From the NCBI GenBank assembly GCA_934432725.1, contig CAKRZE010000003.1, positions 101,803 through 165,802 of the forward strand: a stretch of 64,000 nt of DNA, read 5' to 3'. Below are positions 1 through 8,222 of the stretch, in pieces (position 1 is the first letter of the stretch; every line of letters begins with the position of its first letter). The position numbers and the translations under genes were made by a program. Below the pieces are notes generated by a model. The model was not told where the DNA came from, did not search any database, and worked only from the letters and a program-made list of their open reading frames with translations. The stretch is from an uncultured Eubacteriales bacterium. Its GTDB lineage: Bacteria; Bacillota; Clostridia; Oscillospirales; CAG-272.

Positions 1-246
1 CGCGGCTTTGCGCGGCAGCCCGGGAACGGACTGAAATCCGATCCGCGTTTTGCGGCTTTCGCCGCCTGAACGGAAGGAATTCCGGTTTGCGGAACCGGAA
101 TCGCTTTTATGAGAGAGGAAGCTGTCTCTGCCGCGCCCGGCGGAAACGAAAGACTGCACCTTTTCCCCGAGCCTTTCCGCGATTGACGGGGATGACCGGG
201 ACTTTGCGCAAAATCAGCTTCAATTCCGCGAAAGATGGTTATAAAT
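1..246. other. Left-edge spacer upstream of ispH-rpsA
   Basis: No convincing coding sequence is seen. The short reading frame across this stretch has the Arg/Cys-rich composition of unselected GC-rich DNA. Only the last nucleotides matter: an AAAGATGG element about 8 nt before the ATG at 247 serves as a modest ribosome binding site. Confidence 0.5.
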
Positions 247-2259
247 ATGAATATTACAGTTGCAAAAAATGCCGGCTTTTGCTTCGGCGTTTCACGGGCA
301 GTGGAAAAAATACGCGCGCTTATGGCAGAGCGCGAGCCGCATACCCACATCTATACGATCGGTCAGCTGATTCATAACCCGCATATTATCGCGGAGCTTT
401 CGGCGGGCGGCGTCTGCGTGATTGAGCCGGAGGATCTGAAAAATATTTTTTTGGAGGCAAACGGGAACAATCGGGCGCTGGTTGTCGTCAGAACACATGG
501 AGTTGAGCGCCGGGTGACGGAGGAGCTTGCTTTGTACAGTAAGGAGAATCCGTATTTCTCGGTGATTGACTGTACATGCCCTTATGTCAAGAAGATACAC
601 AGGATCGTTTCGGAGCACGAGGATGAACCGCTTTATGTGTTTGGGGATCCCGCGCATCCGGAGGTAAAGGGCATTCGCAGTTATTCACGGGGTCCGGTGG
701 CGGTTTTCGCCAGCGCCCGGGAGCTTTTGCAGATGCCGGAGCGGCATTCCGGGGGGATCATGGTCTCCCAGACAACGCAAAAGTTAACAGAATGGAAACT
801 TTGTCAAAATAATATCAGAAAAGTATGTACAAACCCCGAAATATTTGATACAATATGTAGCGTGACCGAAGACAGACAGACGGCGGCTGACGATTTGTCG
901 CGCAAGGTGGACATTATGCTTGTGATCGGGGGGCGCAGCAGCTCCAATACCAACAAGCTGTATGAAACAGCGCGGAAAAATTGCCGGAATACATTTTTTA
1001 TCGAATCGCCGGAGGATGTCAGGCGCTTGCCTGTGCAATTATCGGTGAATACTACAGTGGGAATCACTGCAGGCGCATCGACGCCGGGCAGTAATATAGA
1101 GGAGGTTATCAAACAAATGGCAGACATGGAAAACAAAAACGGTGTGGAGACCGAAACCGAAGACTTCGCGGGGATGCTTGAAAATTCATTTAAAACTTTA
1201 AATACAGGAGATATCGTACACGGTGTGATCGTTTCTGTGGCGCAGAACGAGCTTCACGTTGATCTTGGCACGAAGGTGACCGGGATCATTGCATATGATG
1301 ACGTGACGGACGAGTCCGGCGTGGATCTGACGAAGATGTTTAAGGTTGGCGATGAGGTTGACGCAAAGGTGATCAAGGTTTCCGACCGCGACGGTGTGGC
1401 AACGCTTTCCAAGAAGAGCGTTGACGGACTGGCAAAGTGGCGTGAAATTATGGATGCATACGAAAACGGCACGATTCTGGAGGGCAAAATCCGCGAGGCT
1501 GTCAAGGGCGGCGTTATTATGAATTACGACGGAATCAGAGTGTTTATTCCGGCGTCTCACTCCGGTGTGCCGAAGGACGGCGATCTGAATACGCTGGTCG
1601 GCACCGTGCAGAGAGTGAAGATCATTGACGTCAACGAACAGAGACGCCGTGCGGTTGCTTCCATCCGCGATGTTCTGCGCGAGGAGCGTAAGGAAAAGGA
1701 AGCAAAGTTCTGGGAAGAGATCGAGATCGGCAAGGAGTATGACGGCGTGGTAAAATCCATGACATCGTATGGTGCATTTGTGGATCTCGGCGGTGTGGAC
1801 GGCATGGTTCACAGCTCCGAGCTGAGCTGGAAGCGGATCAAGCATCCGTCCGATGTGGTTTCTCTGGGCGAGACGGTTCATGTATTTGTCAAGGACTTCG
1901 ACAGAGAGGCAAAGAGAATTTCTCTCGGATATAAGACTGAGGCGACCAATCCCTGGAACATCTTCAGAGAGCAGTATTCTGTGGGAGATGTTGCCGAGGT
2001 GAAGATTGTCAGCCTGCTTCCGTTCGGCGCTTTTGCCGAGGTTGTTCCCGGCACAGACGGTTTGATTCACATTTCTCAGATTGCCGACAGAAAGCTTTCC
2101 AAGCCCGGCGATGTGCTTGAAATCGGTCAGGTGGTTCGTGCGAAGATCATCGATATTGATGACGAAAAGCATAAGATCAGCCTGTCGATCCGTGCGCTTC
2201 TGGACGAGGAAGACGATGCTGACGGCTATTATGAGGATGACGGCAGCGAGGAAAACTGA
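247..2259 (+). CDS. ispH: IspH-S1 fusion: HMBPP reductase / ribosomal protein S1
   Basis: This 670-aa protein joins 4-hydroxy-3-methylbut-2-enyl diphosphate reductase (last step of the MEP isoprenoid pathway, an iron-sulfur enzyme) to four S1 RNA-binding repeats. The IspH part spans residues 1-285 and keeps the three cluster-ligand cysteines: Cys12 in GFCFGV, Cys111 in CTCPYV and Cys204 in DTICSV. The S1 repeats start near residues 322, 407, 492 and 578; the last two are the most canonical (SYGAFVDLGGVDGMVHSSEL; FGAFAEVVPGTDGLIHISQI). The tail is acidic. Such fusions are known in Clostridia. I chose ATG 247 over ATG 235 because it gives the normal IspH N-terminus and better spacing to AAAGATGG. 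No strong terminator directly follows, so the next gene may be co-transcribed. Confidence 0.95.
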   Translation: MNITVAKNAGFCFGVSRAVEKIRALMAEREPHTHIYTIGQLIHNPHIIAELSAGGVCVIEPEDLKNIFLEANGNNRALVVVRTHGVERRVTEELALYSKENPYFSVIDCTCPYVKKIHRIVSEHEDEPLYVFGDPAHPEVKGIRSYSRGPVAVFASARELLQMPERHSGGIMVSQTTQKLTEWKLCQNNIRKVCTNPEIFDTICSVTEDRQTAADDLSRKVDIMLVIGGRSSSNTNKLYETARKNCRNTFFIESPEDVRRLPVQLSVNTTVGITAGASTPGSNIEEVIKQMADMENKNGVETETEDFAGMLENSFKTLNTGDIVHGVIVSVAQNELHVDLGTKVTGIIAYDDVTDESGVDLTKMFKVGDEVDAKVIKVSDRDGVATLSKKSVDGLAKWREIMDAYENGTILEGKIREAVKGGVIMNYDGIRVFIPASHSGVPKDGDLNTLVGTVQRVKIIDVNEQRRRAVASIRDVLREERKEKEAKFWEEIEIGKEYDGVVKSMTSYGAFVDLGGVDGMVHSSELSWKRIKHPSDVVSLGETVHVFVKDFDREAKRISLGYKTEATNPWNIFREQYSVGDVAEVKIVSLLPFGAFAEVVPGTDGLIHISQIADRKLSKPGDVLEIGQVVRAKIIDIDDEKHKISLSIRALLDEEDDADGYYEDDGSEEN

Positions 2260-2622
2260 TTCCGGCACGGATGCCGGACCTTCGGCTTTGCACGCAAGGT
2301 CCCTGACGGATATGCCCGGTGCGGAGTTTTAGCAGATTGCTCTGTGCAGAACTCCGTTTGCGGTACGGGGACCGGGTCAGGCGAGAATTGCGGAATTCGG
2401 CGGCTTGTCCGGCGCCCGAAGCGGCAAAAGCCGAAATGGCAGAGGCGAAAGCCGATGCCAATTTCACATACCCGCAGTATGAGGCTGCGGCATGCGGGAA
2501 GCTTCTTTCGTGTGCCAGTCGGCTTCCGCGGCAGCTTATATTCAAACATATGTCCCCGGTCGTCTTATGATTCCAAAGATGAACCGGGGATAAATTCTTC
2601 CGTGCAGGAGTGTGTAAACGAT
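2260..2622. other. Spacer, 363 bp
   Basis: No gene is seen. A hairpin with arms GGACCTT and AAGGTCC lies at 2277-2303 just after the ispH-rpsA stop but lacks a T-run, so I do not call it a terminator. A GGAG element at 2607-2610 serves the next gene. Confidence 0.5.
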
Positions 2623-3330
2623 ATGATTTATGCGGTCAGCGATCTTTCCGGATGCTATAACTCATGGAAAAAAATCCTGGATCGGATTGCTTTTCATGAC
2701 GGTGATGAAATGTTTGTGCTGGGCAATATTCTGGATCAGGGGAAATTTCCGATCCGGCTTTTGCAGGATATGGCACAGCGTCCGAATGTCTTTCCGATCA
2801 TGGGCAGTGCCGAATATCGGTTTCTGAAGTATATGCGGAATATTCCGACCGATGCACAGGTTTCCGATTTTCGGAAGCACCTGTCGAAGGAGGAAACAGC
2901 AGGCTTTTCGGCTTGGATTACGGAGGGCGGAAGAAATACGTTTGAGCAGTATATGAAGCACTCACCGGAGGACAGGGAAGCAATTTTGGATTATCTTGAT
3001 GAGTTTGTGTTATATGAGACTGCGGAGACACCGGCAGGAAGATTTGTGATGACGCACAGCGGCATTGATCATTTCAAAGCAGGGAAGCCGCTTGATTCCT
3101 ATGATGCGGCTGATTTTTTGTGGAATGACGCTGCTCCGTATCAGGAGTATGATTCGGATTTCACGGTTTTGTACGGGCACATTCCCACAATGGATATTGT
3201 CGGCGGAGAAGCCGGGAAGATGTACCGTACAAAGACGGCGATCGGGATCGACTGCGGGGTCATACGGCACAAGGAGGGCGGAACGCTCGGCTGTCTGCGG
3301 CTGGATGATCTGAAGGAATTTTATCTGTAA
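2623..3330 (+). CDS. Metallophosphoesterase-fold protein with eroded metal site
   Basis: A 235-aa protein aligned by eye to the PPP/bacteriophage-lambda-type phosphatases. The block order is kept but the ligands are not: GDIHG is SDLSG (residues 6-10), GDxxDRG is GNILDQG (34-40) and GNHE is GSAE (61-64). Asp7 and the C-terminal histidines of THSGID (His145) and YGHIP (His186) remain. Catalysis therefore looks impaired or lost, and a regulatory or binding role is possible; this is inference. ATG 2623 was chosen because GGAG precedes it and the phosphatase-like sequence starts there; the longer in-frame extension upstream has no family resemblance. Confidence 0.75.
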   Translation: MIYAVSDLSGCYNSWKKILDRIAFHDGDEMFVLGNILDQGKFPIRLLQDMAQRPNVFPIMGSAEYRFLKYMRNIPTDAQVSDFRKHLSKEETAGFSAWITEGGRNTFEQYMKHSPEDREAILDYLDEFVLYETAETPAGRFVMTHSGIDHFKAGKPLDSYDAADFLWNDAAPYQEYDSDFTVLYGHIPTMDIVGGEAGKMYRTKTAIGIDCGVIRHKEGGTLGCLRLDDLKEFYL

Positions 3331-4078
3331 TACGGTCTTGGCTCTGCGACAGGGGAGCCGACGTGCCCTGGTGTCCGGCTTCGGACGGGCGAACATGCAG
3401 CCGGGATGCACGTCTCATTCATGGCTGCTATGGGATGCCGCAGGGGCAGCTTGTACGGCGTGTGTTTTCTGCGGACTCTTTATGCGACCGGAAACGGTAA
3501 TCCGGTTTGTGCGGATGCCGCATCACCGCAGTGATTTGAGATGCCGGAAGCGCTGCCGATGTGGCTCATGCAGACACGAATTATCTTGCGGCGGTCGAAA
3601 AAGAAGCAGCGGTCCGGTTCATACGGATGACAGTGATTTGGAATATCCGGAAATGCTGCCGGGGCGATTTGCACGGCACGGCGGTATCTGCGGGTATTCT
3701 TGAGGCGATTGAAAAAGGGCGGGGCTGATCTGAACTGATCCGCATCGCGTGCGGCGGTTTGGAAGCCGCCGAAGCGATGTTCGCGGCGTTGCCCGATCGG
3801 ACCGTCGGACGGGAACACGGCGGAACGGTAAAGCCGGAGACAATCCGGGTAAGCTTTGGCGGACCGAATGCCGGGCAGAACAAAACAGAGAGCCTGTGCG
3901 AGGCGGTAAGACCGCTTCGGGCAGGCTTTTTTGATATATGAGATCGGACCGATACGCTGTCAAACGGCAAGGGGATATGCGGCAAAGATACCTTATATCG
4001 GGACTTTAAGATCGGACACAGTGCCCGGCATCGGGTTTTCTTCGCTGCCGGTATCCTCACGATGGGCATCGGCTCGGA
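3331..4078. other. Spacer between convergent genes, 748 bp
   Basis: I see no real gene on either strand. A 162-codon frame on the minus strand starts 10 bp beyond the reverse transcriptase stop, but it has no ribosome binding site, is Ser/Arg/Pro-rich and runs through the terminator hairpin at 3891-3927, so I reject it as a retron effector. Confidence 0.5.
3891..3932 (+). terminator. Intrinsic terminator, probably bidirectional
   Basis: The arms AGCCTG..GAGGCGGT and ACCGCTTC..CAGGCT flank a 3-nt loop and are followed on the plus strand by six T. On the minus strand the hairpin is followed by CTCTGTTTTGTT, so it could also end the retron transcript. Confidence 0.7.
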
Positions 4079-5026
4079 TCATTTGACATTCGTCTCAGGT
4101 TTGTCCGCGGCAGCGCGAAGCCACCCGGCAACCATTTCGCAGGCTTGCTGTGCGCTGCGGTCGGAGGGGTCAACAAACAGGATATACCGCGCCCGTCCGT
4201 ACAGCTTTTGCAGATAGGCGACCGGAGACAGTGACTGCCCGGTTTGCCGGAGGTGCGCCTCTACTCCGAATTTCCGGCAGTAATAAAGCTCCTGCCGGAC
4301 CGCGCGCCTGTATTCCCGCGCGGTGTGAGGCTCCTTGTTTACAACGATGCCGGTGACAAGCTGACGCTGCGCGCGATCCGCCGTGACGGTTTTTTTAGGA
4401 TTTAAAAAGAAGCCGTGCCTTCGCAGCTCGTTTCCGACAAAAGCAGTGACCTCTGCCGGATCAAAGCTGCCCGAAAAGGTCATGTCATCGGAATATCTGG
4501 TATAGTCGATCCGGCGCTCCCGGCACCATTCCCCCACGGCACAGTCAAACGGATACAGAATGATGTTTGAGATTGCCGGTGAAGTCGGGGCGCCCTGCGG
4601 AAGGGAATCGCGATAGTAGCAGAGCATGGTAAGAAGGATTCTGTTCTGCTCGGAATAACGGCTTTCGGGAAAGGCGCGGCGCTTGACATCCGAATATAGC
4701 ACGGAATCAAAAAAATGCAGGATATCAAGCTTTAAAAGGAACTTTTTTCCGATATGGGGCTGCGCGTTTCCGATGACGCTGCTGCCCGGACGGTATGCGG
4801 TGGCGTGTGGAGAAACCGGCTCCAGACGGAGCAGCACATTTGCGATTTGCTGCTGGATATGCTTCAAAAGCGGATCCGGAACGGAAAGAAGCCGCTCTGT
4901 TCCGTCCCGTTTCGGTATCGCAACGGTGCGGTAGTGGCGGCTGAGACTGTTGCTGACAGCATACAGGGTTTTTGCCGGAATTCCAAGGTCAGTCTCCAGA
5001 GAGGAGAGCTCTTTGTATACAATCAT
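4079..5026 (-). CDS. Retron-type reverse transcriptase
   Basis: A 315-aa reverse transcriptase with all core blocks: catalytic Asp101 in LDILHFFDS, the QGAPTSP block at 144-150 and the catalytic YSDD at 178-181. Two signatures specific to retron enzymes are present: NAQPH (87-91, the NAxxH motif) and VTG (224-226) in QLVTGIVVN. There is no N- or C-terminal fused domain. Retron enzymes prime on their own msr RNA and copy msd into branched DNA, usually as part of an anti-phage unit. ATG 5026 is chosen because AGGAAAGG lies a few nt upstream and the extension above it is the ncRNA. The ncRNA lies immediately upstream at 5052-5251. No partner effector gene is recognisable on either side. Confidence 0.95.
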   Translation of the reverse strand: MIVYKELSSLETDLGIPAKTLYAVSNSLSRHYRTVAIPKRDGTERLLSVPDPLLKHIQQQIANVLLRLEPVSPHATAYRPGSSVIGNAQPHIGKKFLLKLDILHFFDSVLYSDVKRRAFPESRYSEQNRILLTMLCYYRDSLPQGAPTSPAISNIILYPFDCAVGEWCRERRIDYTRYSDDMTFSGSFDPAEVTAFVGNELRRHGFFLNPKKTVTADRAQRQLVTGIVVNKEPHTAREYRRAVRQELYYCRKFGVEAHLRQTGQSLSPVAYLQKLYGRARYILFVDPSDRSAQQACEMVAGWLRAAADKPETNVK

Positions 5027-5037
5027 TTTTATCCTTT

Positions 5038-5049
5038 CCTCCCGGGAGG
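5038..5049 (-). promoter_or_regulatory. Palindrome overlapping the RT ribosome binding site region
   Basis: CCTCCCGGGAGG is a perfect 12-bp palindrome between the a2 arm and the RT start. It contains a GGAGG sequence that could base-pair with the CCTCC half, leaving AGGAAAGG next to the start. It may tune translation of the reverse transcriptase; this is inference. Confidence 0.5.
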
Positions 5050-5051
5050 AG

Positions 5052-5251
5052 AGCCGGACAACACAAATCTGCATGTGGATGGACGATGCTGTATTGAAGT
5101 ACGCGTCAGCGTACACCAGCGCACGCAGTGCGCGGATACAGTAGCGGCAGTCCACTGAACGCAGTGAATCATATGAGGGAGTTTTCTGCTGACAACGGCG
5201 ACTCGCCGTCCGCTCCGAATTCAATTTCCGGGATAACACTGTTGTCCGGCT
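5052..5251 (-). ncRNA. Retron msr-msd RNA (predicted)
   Basis: About 200 nt directly upstream of the retron RT, on its strand. The ends are a perfect 12-bp inverted repeat: AGCCGGACAACA (5251-5240, a1) and TGTTGTCCGGCT (5063-5052, a2). This is the a1/a2 stem expected of retron RNAs. Inside lie an msr-like hairpin with a 6-bp stem and 3-nt loop (5209-5195), then an msd-like branched region: outer helices GTGGA/TCCAC and CTGTAT/ATACAG (5141-5136 with 5094-5089) enclosing two tight hairpins, GCGCAC/GTGCGC (5133-5119) and GTACGC/GCGTAC (5114-5099). The predicted transcription start falls on the first base of a1. The G just after a1 (5239) is the position where a branching guanosine would be expected, but the usual AGC context is not exact. 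Confidence 0.85.
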
Positions 5252-5256
5252 TTGTG

Positions 5257-5285
5257 ATGATAGCATGTGCAGGACGGAAGTACAA
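5257..5285 (-). promoter_or_regulatory. Promoter of the retron RNA/RT operon
   Basis: The -35 TTGTAC (5285-5280) and -10 TATCAT (5262-5257) are separated by 17 nt. Initiation 6-7 nt downstream would place the RNA 5' end at the a1 arm, which supports both calls. Confidence 0.7.
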
Positions 5286-5338
5286 AATACTTCCTCTTTC
5301 TGGATTTCCGGGTTATGGGCTGGATATATGTGCAGAGA

Positions 5339-6586
5339 TCAATTTTTCGGAATGACGAAATGCACCGGCAAGCCGTTTTGACAGCTTGGCGCAACCTCTC
5401 CCTGAATCAGCGGAAGGAGATATGCAACACCCTCGTCCGTGATCTGATTGCCGCGGGCATTGATGAATGCATCCGGAACGGCACGGACGCGGTTGGCAAT
5501 GGCATCGATGTCCTCCGGCTCGGTGTGAATCCGGTAGGCTTGACCGGGCTCCCGCACAAAGCACATCATTTTGCCGCTGATTCCGGATGTGGCAGCCTTT
5601 ACGGCGTCACTGCCGATCATGACCGATTCATCAAGGTCTGTCTGGGAGGCAATGTGAGAAGCGCAGCGCTGCAAAATATTCAGCTCCACGGAACGGACCT
5701 TGCAGCCGAGCTTTGCACGCACGGCAAGCTCCAGTGCCTTTCCGGTTCCGGACAGCTGCTTGTGTCCGAACGCATCGTTTCCGGCATCGGAGACCGCTTC
5801 GCAGACGTATCTTCCGTCCGCCAGCCGGACGCCCTCGGATACGGCAACCACAACGTTCGGATGACGCTCAAGTGCAGCCGTTACGTCCTCAAAAAAGGCG
5901 TCCATATCAAAGGTCCGCTCGGGCAGATAGACAAGATCCGGTTCTATGCCTGCCGCTCTGGTCAATGCCGCGGCAGCAGTCAGCCATCCGGCGTCGCGTC
6001 CCATGATCTCCACGATTGTGACTGCTTTCACCGTATATACGGCGCAGTCCCGGAGCATTTCCTGCATGGAAACGGCAATATATTTTGCTGCCGAGCCGTA
6101 TCCGGGCGTGTGGTCGGTGCCCATGACGTCATTGTCGATCGTTTTCGGGACACCCATGATTCTCATATCATAGCCAGCCTTCGGCAGATAAGCGGAGAGC
6201 TTTGCAACGGTATCCATCGAATCGTTGCCGCCGATATAAAAGAAATAACGGATGTTGTACTTGCGGAAAAATTGCAGGAGTTTTTCATAAACGGCAACCG
6301 ATTCCGGCGCGGTGTCATCGGGCGCCGGCAGCTTTTTCCGGCAGGAGCCGAGTGCAGCGGCGGGCGTATTTGCCAGTACCCGCAGGTCTTCCGGATTGCT
6401 GAAGATCTCGTTCAGGTTGCAGACGGTATCCCGCAGCATCCCCTCTATGCCGTTGAAAGCGCCGTAAAGTGTGCCGATGCTCTCATCGGCGATGGCTCCC
6501 TTGATGACTCCGGCGAGCGTAGCGTTGATTGCGGCTGTCGGACCGCCGGACTGACCGACGATTGCATTTCCTTTTAAAAGCGACAT
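5339..6586 (-). CDS. pfp: Phosphofructokinase, PPi-dependent type
   Basis: A 415-aa 6-phosphofructokinase that phosphorylates fructose 6-phosphate to the 1,6-bisphosphate in glycolysis. The N-terminus has the phosphate-binding GQSGGPTAAIN. The GGNDS at 119-123 and PKTIDND at 147-153 carry Lys148, where ATP-dependent bacterial enzymes have Gly; that lysine is the accepted mark of PPi-dependent enzymes, so PPi is the likely donor and the reaction may be reversible. Two in-frame ATGs lie close together (6592 and 6586). AGGGG is 9 nt before 6586 and only 3 nt before 6592, so 6586 is preferred. The promoter lies about 260 nt upstream, leaving a long leader. The retron cassette follows on the same strand with its own promoter. 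Confidence 0.92.
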   Translation of the reverse strand: MSLLKGNAIVGQSGGPTAAINATLAGVIKGAIADESIGTLYGAFNGIEGMLRDTVCNLNEIFSNPEDLRVLANTPAAALGSCRKKLPAPDDTAPESVAVYEKLLQFFRKYNIRYFFYIGGNDSMDTVAKLSAYLPKAGYDMRIMGVPKTIDNDVMGTDHTPGYGSAAKYIAVSMQEMLRDCAVYTVKAVTIVEIMGRDAGWLTAAAALTRAAGIEPDLVYLPERTFDMDAFFEDVTAALERHPNVVVAVSEGVRLADGRYVCEAVSDAGNDAFGHKQLSGTGKALELAVRAKLGCKVRSVELNILQRCASHIASQTDLDESVMIGSDAVKAATSGISGKMMCFVREPGQAYRIHTEPEDIDAIANRVRAVPDAFINARGNQITDEGVAYLLPLIQGEVAPSCQNGLPVHFVIPKN

Positions 6587-7242
6587 TGTCATATTCCCCT
6601 GTTTGATGAAATATAGAATAAGGATTCGGAGTGAACGCAACGGCGAGCTAAGGGCGCAGCACCCGTCTCCGAACAGATGGCGGATGAGCAGAGCTGCACG
6701 CCGCGGAGCGGGTTGTGCCGGGGCTTTGGACGATTGTGTGCAGTCTGAACGTTCCGGCACAAATTTTTTGCGGAAATGCCGGAAAAACGCGTCCGGCAGT
6801 TTTTTATTCAGTCCCCGGGACCCGGGCGAAACCGTATCTTCCATATTGTATTATATCATGACAGAAAGCGTGCTGTCAACCCTTGCAGACCTGCTTTTCC
6901 GTGATGTCTGCCGATTGCTTGGAGCCGTCATACGATCCGATGTATACCGAGGTAGCTGACGCGGGCTTCGGAGAACTCCTCGGGTGCACTTTCCACCTCC
7001 GGAAACCGCTCTGTTATTTGACGTTCGGGACCGGAAAGACGGCATCAGCCGCTTCCGGACATTCATCGGACCCATGCTGAGCGAAGCGCGGATTGCGTAA
7101 CAAGGCGGCGCGATATCCGGCACTGTGCGAGGATCAAAATTGCGCCCTTCGGCTTGCCCGAGGCGGCATTTCCTGCTGTCCTGCGGCACAAAGGAAAAAA
7201 TGTCTTGACGAAGGCGGCGGCATGATGCTCTCGGGGCTGTAC
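6587..7242. other. pfp leader plus spacer
   Basis: The part from 6587 to about 6843 is the predicted untranslated leader of the phosphofructokinase gene. I found no known riboswitch core in it. The remainder up to the terminator near 7250 holds no supported gene. Confidence 0.4.
6850..6879 (-). promoter_or_regulatory. Promoter of pfp
   Basis: Consensus TTGACA (6879-6874) and TATAAT (6855-6850) with an 18-nt spacer on the minus strand, about 257 nt before the start codon. Confidence 0.75.
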
Positions 7243-7281
7243 AAAAGAAAAAATTCCCGGCGGCACTGCCCGCCGGGAATT
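7243..7281 (-). terminator. Terminator of the zinc-ribbon gene
   Basis: A 12-bp perfect stem, AATTCCCGGCGG with CCGCCGGGAATT, around a 6-nt loop (7252-7281). On the minus strand it is followed by TTTTTCTTTT. It lies about 145 bp past the stop of the gene at 7425-8222. Confidence 0.85.
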
Positions 7282-7424
7282 CTTGTTCGGCGCGGCAGAC
7301 GTGGCGGCTGTATGACCGTTTCTGTTTGCCCGGCTCGCCTGTGCCGGGGAATATTGGTGCGGCACGGCGGTTACACGTTCGCTTTCGGTGCACTTGATTC
7401 GCGCCGCGCCTTTTCCCCGTACAG

Positions 7425-8222
7425 TTATTCGTCAAAATCGGAATCCGGGTCGGGATCGTCGTCAAAATCCGAATCGTCGTTCAGCTCCACATGCTCCTCT
7501 ACGGTGGGAAGCGCGTCAAAATCGATGACCGGCGTGTCGTCCTGCGGCTGGCATAGGGTCAGGGAATCGATATGCAGGAACCGGTTGATATCGCCGTTTG
7601 TTGCAAGCGGTATCTCGGCTGCCGCACCGCATTTCCTGCAAAGCACCTGCAATTTGCCGCGGGCAAGCGTAAAGCCGTATTCCCCCGCTCCGTCGGGGCA
7701 GGAGCAGTGCAGGTTCCCTTCATCCTCCAGCTCTGCCAGCATGAAATTTGCCACGTCTATGACCTCAGCCTCGTTCAGCTGAGAATCATCGTCCTCCTCA
7801 TCGTCTCCCTCCAGCGCCTCCTTGCCGGCTGCGTACTGATCAAAGTCGCGGAATCCGGCTTCCTTCAGAAGCGCCTCAAAATCCCGGTCGGACTTTTCAC
7901 AGGCTTCTAATATTTTTTCCTTTGTACCGATAAAGCAGGCTGCCACATCGGAATAGGGACAGGTCAGCGTTACAAGATCGCGTTCAAAAAAGGCGTTCGG
8001 ACTGAGCACAAAATGGTGCGGATCGGGACAGATGACACAGGGGACGGTCAGACGGTATTTTCGGTCGGAGGTGCGCGTGATGGTCAGCTCGCTTCCGCCG
8101 CAGTCGCATTTCAGCTTGATCAGATCGCCGGACAGCATGAAAATTCCGACAACACTGATGATATTTTTGCCGCATACCGGGCAGCGATAGGCAACGGTGG
8201 TTTCTTTTGATTTCAATATCAT
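7425..8222 (-). CDS. Zinc-ribbon protein of unknown function
   Basis: A 265-aa soluble protein with several Cys pairs suited to zinc: CPVCGKN near residue 15, CDCGG near 39, CVIC near 57, CSCPDG near 172 and CRKCGAA near 195. The last 25 residues are almost all Asp/Glu/Pro/Ser. It resembles a family of clostridial zinc-ribbon hypothetical proteins as far as I recall, but I know no function. Nucleic acid or protein binding would be typical of zinc ribbons; that is inference. The start ATG lies 10 nt after a small hairpin that itself follows GGAAAGG (8233-8260). Confidence 0.8.
   Translation of the reverse strand: MILKSKETTVAYRCPVCGKNIISVVGIFMLSGDLIKLKCDCGGSELTITRTSDRKYRLTVPCVICPDPHHFVLSPNAFFERDLVTLTCPYSDVAACFIGTKEKILEACEKSDRDFEALLKEAGFRDFDQYAAGKEALEGDDEEDDDSQLNEAEVIDVANFMLAELEDEGNLHCSCPDGAGEYGFTLARGKLQVLCRKCGAAAEIPLATNGDINRFLHIDSLTLCQPQDDTPVIDFDALPTVEEHVELNDDSDFDDDPDPDSDFDE

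Noticed and set aside
2277..2303. Hairpin after ispH-rpsA as a terminator
   Set aside because: Seven-bp stem with a large loop and no T-run.
3581..4069. 162-codon minus-strand frame right after the retron RT, a possible effector
   Set aside because: No ribosome binding site, Ser/Arg/Pro-rich random composition and it runs through a strong terminator hairpin.
5027..5266. N-terminal extension of the RT frame by 80 residues
   Set aside because: It overlaps the predicted msr-msd RNA, has no family resemblance, and ATG 5026 has a proper ribosome binding site.
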